Assembly (NCBI GenBank): GCA_028695735.1
Contig: JAQVIJ010000002.1
Span: 145,752 to 209,751, forward strand
Source: Deltaproteobacteria bacterium
GTDB taxonomy: Bacteria > Desulfobacterota > Dissulfuribacteria > Dissulfuribacterales > DYLC01
DNA: 64,000 nucleotides
Direction: 5' to 3'
Numbering within the stretch: position 1 is the stretch's first letter; each line of letters opens with the position of its first letter. This document shows positions 38,057 to 45,238 of this stretch, piece after piece. Below the pieces are notes generated by a model, which saw nothing but the letters and a program-made list of their open reading frames with translations, was not told the DNA's origin and searched no databases. The translations under genes were made by a program, and so were the position numbers.

Positions 38057-38208
38057 TGTCTGGGCGTATCTCCCTCCCTGACAAGGGGAGGCCGGGTAGG
38101 GGTGGAGGTTCCCTTTATGGTTTATTTTTTAAGGAATCTGCATATTGAATGGCAGCAAGAGGGGGCTTGCATATTTGGCGATGGCTGTGTAATATCCTCT
38201 TCCACAGC
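38057..38208. other. Intergenic stretch with repeat-like sequence and tRNA promoter
   Basis: No gene seen. The first 60 bp carry CCCTCCCTGACAAGGGG and GGTAGGGGTGGAGG, related in style to the sequence at 7617-7682. The right end holds the tRNA-Arg promoter. Confidence 0.4.
38167..38195 (+). promoter_or_regulatory. Promoter of tRNA-Arg
   Basis: -35 TTGCAT (38167-38172), 17-nt spacer, -10 TAATAT (38190-38195), 13 nt before the mature tRNA. Confidence 0.65.
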
Positions 38209-38285
38209 GCGGCCGTAGCTCAGTTGGATAGAGCGCCGGACTACGAATCCGTAGGTCGGGGGTTCGAATCCCTCCGGCCGCGCCA
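38209..38285 (+). tRNA. tRNA-Arg (ACG)
   Basis: Acceptor GCGGCCG pairs with CGGCCGC, D-arm GCTCAGTTGGATAGAGC, anticodon loop CTACGAA with ACG, T-arm GGGGGTTCGAATCCCTC, and encoded CCA at the end. The A34 anticodon is the usual bacterial form converted to inosine. Confidence 0.96.
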
Positions 38286-38311
38286 AATAAATTCAATAGG
38301 TTAAATCGAAT

Positions 38312-38352
38312 AAAACGGTCATTTATTAAAAAATAAAATGGCCGTTTTTATT
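38312..38352 (+). terminator. Terminator after tRNA-Arg
   Basis: 13-bp stem (AAAACGGTCATTT with AAATGGCCGTTTT, one G-U) 26 nt past the tRNA end, A-rich loop and a T-rich tail. Confidence 0.75.
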
Positions 38353-38485
38353 TTGTAACATATTTTCCCAGAAGCTCCCTTCTTGCCAATTCCTTGACGC
38401 CATCAAAAACATTGGCTGGCACCTCGTGGAATGCTCCTGGAGAATGGCAATTGCCGCCTCCGCTTCCTCAAAGGTCTTGTATTAC
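38348..38485 (-). pseudogene. Possible decayed protein-coding fragment
   Basis: On the minus strand two short protein-like segments lie in different frames: KTFEEAEAAIAILQEH, then, after a one-base shift, EVPANVFDGVKELARRELLG and a stop. Their amphipathic, coding-like composition suggests the end of a frameshifted gene. No family is recognised, and the rest of the gap to 38675 shows nothing convincing. Confidence 0.3.
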
Positions 38486-38675
38486 CGCCGTAACTGCCCC
38501 TACAAGCGGAACGTGTCCATGGGAATGAGACAGCTTTTTGACAAGGTGAAGATGTCTCACTTATTGGTACAGAGGCCTTCCCTAAAATACCGCCTGCCCG
38601 ATAAACTTTACTACAAGTCTGTGTAAATCAAAAGTTAAACTTGCTTTTTACACAAATTGGCAGTACAGTAATGCC

Positions 38676-39857
38676 ATGATTGCACGTGACATCACCGAAG
38701 AACTGTTGCGCTCCGCCGCCGAGTACCCTGTGGTGACCATTCTTGGCCCTCGTCAGGCAGGCAAGACCACCCTGGCCAGCATGGCCTTTCCATCCGTACC
38801 GTATTTTTCACTTGAGGACCCGGATGTGCGCATGGCGGCTGAGGCCGATTCGCGAGGGTTTCTTGCACGGATGGAAAACGGCGGTATCCTGGACGAGATA
38901 CAACGGCTTCCTGTCCTGCTTTCCTATATTCAAGGTATAGTGGACAAGACCAAGAAACACGGGCAGTTCATTTTGACTGGAAGCCATCAGCCGTTACTGT
39001 ATGAGGCAATCAGCCAGTCGCTGGCAGGCCGTATGGCCATGCTGGCCCTATGGCCGTTTTCCCTTCATGAAATTCGTCATTACAATTTGCCAAGTGACCC
39101 CTTCGATTTAATCTGTAAGGGGTTTTTCCCCAGACTGCATGAAGAGGGCTTGGAGCCGCGCCGGTTTTTCAATAGCTACTTGCAGACCTATGTCGAGAGG
39201 GATGTACGTAGTTTGATTCAGTTGCGCGATCTATCGCTGTTTCAGAGGTTTCTGACCTTGTTGGCTGGCCGTGTGGGACAGGTTGTCAATCTCGCCTCGC
39301 TGGGAAACGATGTGGGCGCCTCTGCCACGACCATCAGAAACTGGCTCTCGGTGCTGAAGGCCTCCTATGTTGTCTTTGAACTACCCCCCTTTTTTACAAA
39401 TGTGCAAAAGCGGGTGATTAAGTCGTCCAAGATATACTTTACCGATGTGGGGCTTGCCGCCTTTCTGCTCGGCATTCACACGGCTGAACAGGCCTCGCGA
39501 GACCCTCTGCGAGGAAACCTTTACGAAAACCTTGTCATAGTGGACATCATGAAAAGCGCTTTGAACCGTGGAATCAGGCCGGAGGTCTATTTCTTGCGGG
39601 ACTCCCATGGTAATGAGATTGACCTGCTCATTCGAGAAAAGGGTATGCTCACACCCGTTGAGATCAAGTCCGCAGCGACCTTCTCCACAACCTTCCTCAA
39701 GGGACTGAAGTGGTTTCATACATTAGGGGTCAAGCAAACCCTGCCTGGCGCGGTTCTTTATAATGGCGAGCAGTCTTTTGACATTCATGGCATTCGTGTT
39801 CTTAATCCAATTCATGCCGAGGATATCTGGGGAACGCTCACATTCACCCGCCTTTAG
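38676..39857 (+). CDS. AAA-type ATPase with DUF4143 domain
   Basis: 393 residues. N-terminal ATPase with Walker A GPRQAGKTTLA and Walker B GGILDEIQRLP, sensor region ILTGSHQPLL, then a DUF4143 C-terminal half (NIVKSSKIYFTDVGLAAFLLG type: here SSKIYFTDVGLAAFLLGI) ending with a nuclease-like patch NEIDLLIREKGMLTPVEIKSA. This last motif (D-x-E/V-E-I-K) resembles a PD-(D/E)XK site. Function in the cell is poorly known; such genes move often between genomes and are linked to defence or toxin-antitoxin regions. Stands between tRNA-Arg and the CRISPR locus. Confidence 0.85.
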   Translation: MIARDITEELLRSAAEYPVVTILGPRQAGKTTLASMAFPSVPYFSLEDPDVRMAAEADSRGFLARMENGGILDEIQRLPVLLSYIQGIVDKTKKHGQFILTGSHQPLLYEAISQSLAGRMAMLALWPFSLHEIRHYNLPSDPFDLICKGFFPRLHEEGLEPRRFFNSYLQTYVERDVRSLIQLRDLSLFQRFLTLLAGRVGQVVNLASLGNDVGASATTIRNWLSVLKASYVVFELPPFFTNVQKRVIKSSKIYFTDVGLAAFLLGIHTAEQASRDPLRGNLYENLVIVDIMKSALNRGIRPEVYFLRDSHGNEIDLLIREKGMLTPVEIKSAATFSTTFLKGLKWFHTLGVKQTLPGAVLYNGEQSFDIHGIRVLNPIHAEDIWGTLTFTRL

Positions 39858-39954
39858 GCGTTGAGGCGCAGGTTAAAAGCTAAATGCTGTAGATTGGGCG
39901 CCTGAGACTGACAATAAACTCTGATCTGTTTTTTTTAATGGTGAGCCAGATTTT

Positions 39955-39982
39955 AACCAATTGTCCAGTTTTTGGGGGTCAA
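39955..39982. mobile_element. Possible IS3-family terminal remnant
   Basis: Read on the minus strand, GTTGACCCCCAAAAACTGG resembles the terminal inverted repeat of IS3-group insertion sequences (TG...CCCCCAAAAA.TGGAC). No transposase gene remains. It lies right before the CRISPR operon, so it may mark a past insertion. The call is by pattern memory. Confidence 0.3.
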
Positions 39983-39987
39983 CTGTA

Positions 39988-40050
39988 TTTTTTATTGCTT
40001 TTTTGCGGATTTTTTATTAGTGCAATAAAAATATTGGGAAAAAGGGGGGA
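39988..40050 (+). promoter_or_regulatory. Upstream block shared by cas6 and cad1 (copy 1)
   Basis: An AT-rich then G-rich block before cas6. It aligns without gaps to 43159-43220 before the CARF-deaminase gene, roughly 44 of 56 bases identical, including TTTTTTATTGCTTTTTT exactly, then ATTAG, CAATAA and a run of five to six G. Likely a common promoter and translation-initiation region; a partial third copy (ATATTG, A-run, GGGGG) precedes cmr1 at 45216-45237. Confidence 0.55.
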
Positions 40051-40064
40051 GATAATACAGGGCG

Positions 40065-40997
40065 ATGAAAATAGGTAGATATGATTTTTCCATCACAGCA
40101 CACACACGCATTTGTTTGGGACAGCAACCATTTACCTTTGTATTAAGGAGCGGTTTGGGCAATGTGCTTAAAAAGCTCACCTGTGTGTTAAAAAATACCA
40201 ATTGTAATAGCTGCATACTCAAAAACAGCTGTATCTATGCCCTATGCTTCGAATCTATACCAACAATGGCTGGGGCACCTGATGGCTTAACCGAACTACC
40301 CAAACCTTATATTTTTTCTATGCATTCATTGTCTAACGAAGATATTGAAGAAGGTCAAACTATAAATTTCTCTATCAAATTTTTTGGTGAGGCCAATAGA
40401 TATCTACCATATTTTGTGCATTCAATAATAAAATTAGGTGAGATAGGTATAGGCAAAAAGATAGGTTCCAGAAGAGGTCAATTTAAGCTTGATAAGGTTA
40501 TATGCGGTGACAATTTATTATTTGATAAAACAGGCACACTTAAACCTATTACAAATTTACCTGAAATATCCTTGACATATTCACATCCTCAGAGCCAAAA
40601 AATTAATAAATTAACCATCAAGTATCTTACACCAATTCGCATAAAAGAACACAATCGCTTAACTGATGAGTTGCCTTTTTTTACATTATTTAATGCTATA
40701 TTTCGCAGAATAGCGGCATTGGAATTTAGTTATGGCGAAAATAATATAATTCATGATAATGAACTATGTGAAAAGGCAAGACTTATTACAATTAGTGATG
40801 CAACACTTTTATGGAAAGACTTTGATCGCTATTCAGGCAGACAAAAGACTACCATGAAATTAGGGGGTTTGGTAGGTTATGCAACATATCAAGGAAATGA
40901 CTTACAGGACTTTTTGCCTTTTCTGAATTATGTAGAACAGGTACATGTTGGTAAACAAACGGTCTTTGGTTTTGGTAAAATAGAGGTGCTTGTATAA
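40065..40997 (+). CDS. cas6: CRISPR-associated endoribonuclease Cas6
   Basis: 310-residue RAMP protein that cuts the pre-crRNA within each repeat to leave the 8-nt 5' handle (here ATTAAGAC). The C-terminal family pattern is clear: TMKLGGLVGYATYQGNDLQDFLPFLNYVEQVHVGKQTVFGFGKIEV, with the glycine-rich loop. The N-terminal half is divergent and has a CNSCILKNSCIYALC cysteine cluster typical of this Cas6 subgroup. The gene is markedly AT-rich compared with the chromosome to the left. Two bases separate it from the next gene, so they are co-transcribed. Confidence 0.9.
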   Translation: MKIGRYDFSITAHTRICLGQQPFTFVLRSGLGNVLKKLTCVLKNTNCNSCILKNSCIYALCFESIPTMAGAPDGLTELPKPYIFSMHSLSNEDIEEGQTINFSIKFFGEANRYLPYFVHSIIKLGEIGIGKKIGSRRGQFKLDKVICGDNLLFDKTGTLKPITNLPEISLTYSHPQSQKINKLTIKYLTPIRIKEHNRLTDELPFFTLFNAIFRRIAALEFSYGENNIIHDNELCEKARLITISDATLLWKDFDRYSGRQKTTMKLGGLVGYATYQGNDLQDFLPFLNYVEQVHVGKQTVFGFGKIEVLV

Positions 40998-40999
40998 AT

Positions 41000-42121
41000 A
41001 TGAAATATATTCTATTTGCAGTTCTTGGCACAACTCCACAAGTATTAACAGAGGCATTGTATGCATTACATAAAAGTGATAAAAAGATAAATGCAATAGA
41101 GATTATAACAACGCAAACTGGTTACGATTATATCAATGCCATGTTACTTGCTAATGGTGATGGTGCATATTATTGCTATCTCAAAGATTATAATATCTCT
41201 AAAGATCAAATTGAGTTTAGCAAACAAAACATAACAATATTAAAATATCCAAATGGAAAATCCATAAATGATATTACAAATCTTACTGAAAATCAAATTT
41301 TGATGTTTACTGTGCTTAAAAAGGCATGTGAATTGACAGCATCTGTAGATACAACTGTATATTTTTTAATTGCAGGGGGCAGAAAGACCATGAGTTCATG
41401 TCTTTCTTTAGCTGCACAACTATATGGAAGACCATATGATAGAATATATCATGTCTTAGTTTCTCCTGATTTTGAAAATTGTAGAAATTTTTTCTATCCT
41501 CCACCAAAATCTAAACCTATAGAATTGCTTGACTCAAAAGGGCAACCTTTTATAAAGGAAACTCGTTATGCAGATATTGAATTAATTAATATGCCATTTG
41601 TATCAATTCGAGAACATCTACCAGTTGAATTATTAAATAATTTAAAAGACATAAAGCAGCTTATGCCATATCTGATCATGGATAAGCCGCATCATTTAAA
41701 ACTGATATTAGCGACTTGCCAAATCATATATGGGAATAAATCAATCAAATTGATTCCTGCATATATGGCTTTCTATGCATTTTTTGTGCAGAAAAAACTC
41801 AAGTGTAATCAATTAGATAATTGTGATGAATGTAATGATTGTTTTATGGATATTCAAGAAATCATGGATGCCAATGAAGAAATTGTAAGTTTATATAAAC
41901 AAATTATTCAGCTACAGAATAGATATGTTGATGAAGACAAGAAAGGCATATATGCACTTACAAAAGAGGACATCAGAATTTATAAAGCAAAGATAAACGA
42001 AAGTCTTCGCAGGGCATTTGGACATAATTATAGCTCAAGGCTTTGCATCACTTCTGTCGGGAAAAAACCAAATACCAAATACGGCATAACCCTTGGCAAG
42101 GATTCTTTGATACTTCAATAA
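41000..42121 (+). CDS. CARF protein of the NE0113/TIGR02584 family
   Basis: 373 residues. N-terminal CARF domain (1-about 210), a Rossmann-like sensor of cyclic oligoadenylate: FAVLGTTPQVLTEALYAL at the first loop and FLIAGGRKTMSSCLSLAAQLYGR, then HVLVSPDFENCRNFFYPPP. These match the family annotated as NE0113, a CRISPR-associated ring nuclease or Csm6-like group. The C-terminal 160 residues are unusual: a cysteine cluster C-x5-C-x2-C-x2-C (about 268-280), a coiled part and a basic tail ending YGITLGKDSLIL. No HEPN R-x4-6-H motif is obvious, so it may degrade the messenger or regulate rather than cut RNA. AT-rich like cas6. Confidence 0.83.
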   Translation: MKYILFAVLGTTPQVLTEALYALHKSDKKINAIEIITTQTGYDYINAMLLANGDGAYYCYLKDYNISKDQIEFSKQNITILKYPNGKSINDITNLTENQILMFTVLKKACELTASVDTTVYFLIAGGRKTMSSCLSLAAQLYGRPYDRIYHVLVSPDFENCRNFFYPPPKSKPIELLDSKGQPFIKETRYADIELINMPFVSIREHLPVELLNNLKDIKQLMPYLIMDKPHHLKLILATCQIIYGNKSIKLIPAYMAFYAFFVQKKLKCNQLDNCDECNDCFMDIQEIMDANEEIVSLYKQIIQLQNRYVDEDKKGIYALTKEDIRIYKAKINESLRRAFGHNYSSRLCITSVGKKPNTKYGITLGKDSLILQ

Positions 42122-42166
42122 GTAAACGGCAACCTTGCCATCTCTGTATTTTTTGCATATCTGCGT

Positions 42167-42200
42167 TAACCTCCTCTCAAATCTTACAAAGAGGAGGTTA
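42167..42200 (+). promoter_or_regulatory. Hairpin that sequesters a ribosome binding site
   Basis: A perfect 11-bp inverted repeat, TAACCTCCTCT (42167-42177) and AGAGGAGGTTA (42190-42200), with a 12-nt loop. The right arm is the Shine-Dalgarno of the next gene (ATG at 42205), and the left arm is a built-in anti-Shine-Dalgarno. No T-run follows, so it is not a terminator. It should keep translation low until the hairpin is opened. Confidence 0.75.
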
Positions 42201-42204
42201 TACA

Positions 42205-42729
42205 ATGCAAAAGAAGGTGTTAGCCACAGTTTTTTGTTCTCTCGTGGGTATTTCAGGCCTTTTAGTCACGGGCTGTGCAACCATAGTCGGTCGCTCTGAC
42301 CAACTCATCAGCTTAAACAGCCAGCCCAGCTCCGCCACCGTCACCATCACCGATGAAAAAGGGACTGCAGTGATGACAGGTACCACTCCAACCACTGTCA
42401 CCCTCAAGAAAAGCGATGGTTCGTGGTTCGGTGGCAAGACCTATCTTGTAAAGGTCGCCAAAGAAGGCTATGAGACACAGACCATTCAGATTAACCATCA
42501 ACCCAATGGCTGGTACATTGCCGGCAATCTGATCTTTGGCGGTCTGATTGGCTGGTTTATCGTGGATCCGCTTTCAGGTGCCATGTACAATCTGACGCCT
42601 GATCAGATCAATCCATCTCTGACTCCGCTCAAAACCAGCGAAAACAAGGCCGAAGGTCAAACCTTGACCATTGCACTGCTGCAAGATGTACCGCCAGAGT
42701 TGCGTTCCAAAATGACAAGGATTAAATAA
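42205..42729 (+). CDS. Predicted lipoprotein in the CRISPR locus
   Basis: 174 residues from the ATG at 42205; the track start at 42043 is too early. Signal peptide with lipobox LVTGC. The body has a PEGA-like beta region (NSQPSSATVTITDEKGTAVMTGTTPTTVTLKK ... YLVKVAKEGYETQTIQIN) and a hydrophobic glycine-rich stretch (WYIAGNLIFGGLIGWFIVDP). Exported and anchored in the envelope. Translation is probably limited by the hairpin in front. It has a chromosome-like base composition, unlike the AT-rich cas6 and CARF genes before it, so it may be a passenger in the locus rather than a CRISPR component. Confidence 0.75.
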   Translation: MQKKVLATVFCSLVGISGLLVTGCATIVGRSDQLISLNSQPSSATVTITDEKGTAVMTGTTPTTVTLKKSDGSWFGGKTYLVKVAKEGYETQTIQINHQPNGWYIAGNLIFGGLIGWFIVDPLSGAMYNLTPDQINPSLTPLKTSENKAEGQTLTIALLQDVPPELRSKMTRIK

Positions 42730-42744
42730 AAAGGAGGGAAAATT

Positions 42745-43083
42745 ATGCTTAAAAAACTCATAATCATGTCTATTGTGTTGTTTATAACGGCCTTCAATGC
42801 CCATGCTGCAGATTATAGTTGGGCAAAAGCAGGGGCATATGGTCAGCTTTCTAATTCAACGGTTCTTGCTACCTTTTTTTATGCTCAGGCCAATGAACAT
42901 CTGGTCGTATTCTCTGATGTGAAAGGTTTGGTGTGTCAAATAGCAGGTGCTTCTTATGGGCAAACGCAGATGGTCTCAGAGAACAGCCATTATATCGCTC
43001 CATATAGTGATCTCTATGCATTGCTCTGTATCAGACCGTATGGTTATGGTTATGCTATCATAGGGGTCGTAACTGCAAGATAA
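42745..43083 (+). CDS. Small secreted protein of unknown function
   Basis: 112 residues. Signal peptide MLKKLIIMSIVLFITAFNAHA, then a mature domain of about 90 residues rich in Tyr, Ser and Gly with two cysteines (LVCQIAGA and LLCIRPYG) that could form a disulfide. AAGGAGGG supports the start. Fifteen base pairs after the lipoprotein gene, so the two form a unit, closed by a terminator at 43115. No family recognised. Confidence 0.65.
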   Translation: MLKKLIIMSIVLFITAFNAHAADYSWAKAGAYGQLSNSTVLATFFYAQANEHLVVFSDVKGLVCQIAGASYGQTQMVSENSHYIAPYSDLYALLCIRPYGYGYAIIGVVTAR

Positions 43084-43114
43084 CAACGCAACCTATCATA
43101 AAAAACCATCAATG

Positions 43115-43164
43115 GAGGCGGAAAGATAGATTTTGAGAAAAATATCTGTCCGCCTCGTTTTTTT
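43115..43164 (+). terminator. Rho-independent terminator after the exported-protein pair
   Basis: Stem GAGGCGGA with TCCGCCTC, one mismatch, then AGATA with TATCT, a 14-nt loop, followed by G and seven T. It ends the lipoprotein/secreted-protein unit and insulates the CARF-deaminase gene downstream. Confidence 0.8.
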
Positions 43165-43220
43165 ATTGCTTTTTTATGAGATTTCCATTAGTTCAATAAC
43201 AATACTGGAGAAAAGAGGGG
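43159..43220 (+). promoter_or_regulatory. Upstream block shared by cas6 and cad1 (copy 2)
   Basis: Second copy of the block at 39988-40050. Its first Ts are also the tail of the terminator at 43115. It lies in the region that the ORF track translates as the N-terminus of the deaminase fusion, which argues that real translation begins after it. Confidence 0.55.
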
Positions 43221-43225
43221 GGTGT

Positions 43226-45190
43226 GTGGAATTAGCGCTCATGACGCCTCTGGGGCGTAATAAGGACCTGATTCTGCAATTTATAGACTTCTTTTGCAGA
43301 CCGAACCTACCCTACAATGACGAGGCCAAAGGGATTCAAGCAGGGCTTCTCGCCTTGGGCAGACTGCGCCATGTCTATTGCATCACCACTCAAGAGACAG
43401 CAAGTGTATTTCAGGAGCTTAAATCTCAAATCTCAGAGGAATTTCAAAGTGATAATCTGCAGCTTCATGAGATTGCACTTCCACTTTCAGATATCAATGT
43501 TGTCGCTGAAGAAGAGACAAGAAGGCTTGTCTTTGAACAAGTAAAGGGCATAAACCAAGGCCTCATCATCGCCTCTGGCGGCAGAAAAAACCTCACACAT
43601 GCCCTCATCGAGGCAGGCCTTCTCTATGGCTGTCTGGGCTATCTCTCCATCACAGCGCCACATGGAAAGGAACGGCGGGATTGCGTCACGGACTTTCAGG
43701 TCTATTGGCTGCCCATTGAGCGGATTTTAGAGCAAAAACAGGAATACCTCGATCTGCCCTCCTTGAAAGATGAGATAGTTGAAAACTTCCGTTCCCTTTA
43801 CATCCTGCCCCTTAATTCCCTGAATAGATTAAAACAAGAGACCATTGGCAGGGATCGAAGCCGTTTTGAGGCAGAACTCATGTGGCTTCAGGCCCTGCCC
43901 AAGGCAGACTTACACTGCCATTTGGGCGGCGAGGTGCAGCCCAAGCTGTTACATGCAATTGGTACCGCTGTGGTCAATGAGGCCCATCTCCATGCCAAGA
44001 CAGCCCTGACAGCCCTTTGTAGCGCCCTTAAAATAGGCTGTAATGGCCATCTGAATGAGATTGGGCTGGCCAAATCCATTAAAGACGCCCTAATCTCACG
44101 GGGCAGCCATCCCTTAGACGGTTTTTCACAGCTCTTACAAGATGCCTCTGCAATCTCCAAGATGAAACCATATGAAGTCAATGCCTGTCTGCTTTCAGCG
44201 CTATTTGAAGAAGACATATCAGAGCTCATGTGGCAAGGTTGTCAAGGTGTCATTCCACTGCAACGCTATATGCAGATAGGTGAACTGGGTGGCTCTAATC
44301 TGCTTCAGACCAGAACAGCCATTCAAATGACCTTGAACCACCTGCTAAATGAGGCCATAAGGGAAAATGTGCGATATATAGAGATACGCTGTTCTCCAGA
44401 AAATTATAAGCAAGGCGGTCTCTCATCAGAGGATGTCATGCAGATACTCATTGAGACCGCCAAGGCTCATGAGGAAAGCATATTAGTCAATTTCATCATC
44501 ATTGGCACACGGCACAAGGATCAAGAGGAGCTAATGAATCATGTCAACATTGCCATCTCTTTTGCCAAGGAGGAATCATACTATAATAAAGTATGTGGTT
44601 TTGACTTAGCTGGTGATGAGAATATCAAGGGGTTTTTCGAGTTTCGCAACGATCTCAAACCATTATACGACAATTTTGTGCAGATCACCATTCATGCAGG
44701 TGAGGTGGGAGAGACTGATAATATTCGAGATGCCATCTATGAACTAAACGCCCGTCGCATAGGTCATGGCCTCAAACTCATAGAAAATAAAGAGATGATG
44801 AACTATGTTCGGGATGCAGGTATCGCCATAGAGATGTGTCCAACTTCCAATATGCAGACCAATGGCTATCACAACTTTGCTTATGACCCTCATAAACCGT
44901 GTGATACAAAAAAGATATATCCACTTAAGTTATATATGATGCATGGCATAGCGGTCACTGTGAACACCGACAATCGAGGGATTTCACGCACTACCTTGTC
45001 AGAGGAGTTGTTGCGGGCTGCTCAGCTCACAGAAGGAGGGCTTTCTCAATGGGAGGTCTTGCAATTGGTCAAAAACGGCTTCAAGGCGGCCTTTTTGCCA
45101 TTAAATGAAAAAAACAGGCTATTAAAGCAAGTGGATAGGGAGGTGTTTGGAATGGTGGTAAAAAATCTTACTAAGCTATTATTCAAATGA
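43226..45190 (+). CDS. cad1: CARF-adenosine deaminase fusion, Cad1-type effector
   Basis: About 654 residues from a GTG at 43226 behind AGAGGGGGG; the track start at 43133 (TTG) runs through a promoter-like block. N-terminal CARF-like domain (about 1-210) with LIIASGGRKNLTHALIEAGLLYG, the messenger-binding type loop. C-terminal adenosine deaminase domain (about 222-650) with every zinc and catalytic element: LPKADLHCHLGGE, ITIHAGEVGE, RIGHGLKL and VTVNTDNRGIS (the NTDNR form is normal in bacterial deaminases). CARF-deaminases named Cad1 are known to be activated by cyclic oligoadenylate and to deaminate ATP to ITP. Directly upstream of the Cmr genes, as expected for a type III effector. Confidence 0.88.
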   Translation: MELALMTPLGRNKDLILQFIDFFCRPNLPYNDEAKGIQAGLLALGRLRHVYCITTQETASVFQELKSQISEEFQSDNLQLHEIALPLSDINVVAEEETRRLVFEQVKGINQGLIIASGGRKNLTHALIEAGLLYGCLGYLSITAPHGKERRDCVTDFQVYWLPIERILEQKQEYLDLPSLKDEIVENFRSLYILPLNSLNRLKQETIGRDRSRFEAELMWLQALPKADLHCHLGGEVQPKLLHAIGTAVVNEAHLHAKTALTALCSALKIGCNGHLNEIGLAKSIKDALISRGSHPLDGFSQLLQDASAISKMKPYEVNACLLSALFEEDISELMWQGCQGVIPLQRYMQIGELGGSNLLQTRTAIQMTLNHLLNEAIRENVRYIEIRCSPENYKQGGLSSEDVMQILIETAKAHEESILVNFIIIGTRHKDQEELMNHVNIAISFAKEESYYNKVCGFDLAGDENIKGFFEFRNDLKPLYDNFVQITIHAGEVGETDNIRDAIYELNARRIGHGLKLIENKEMMNYVRDAGIAIEMCPTSNMQTNGYHNFAYDPHKPCDTKKIYPLKLYMMHGIAVTVNTDNRGISRTTLSEELLRAAQLTEGGLSQWEVLQLVKNGFKAAFLPLNEKNRLLKQVDREVFGMVVKNLTKLLFK

Positions 45191-45238
45191 TCAAATGATA
45201 TAATCAACTTATGGCATATTGAAAAAAAGGGGGATAAA

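Noticed and set aside
38426-38626. 66-residue plus-strand ORF after tRNA-Arg
   Set aside because: No start context and no domain; the opposite strand has the more protein-like, though broken, frames.
39858-39905. AGGCGC...GCGCCT inverted repeat after the DUF4143 gene as a terminator
   Set aside because: Six-base stem with a 29-nt loop and no T-run.
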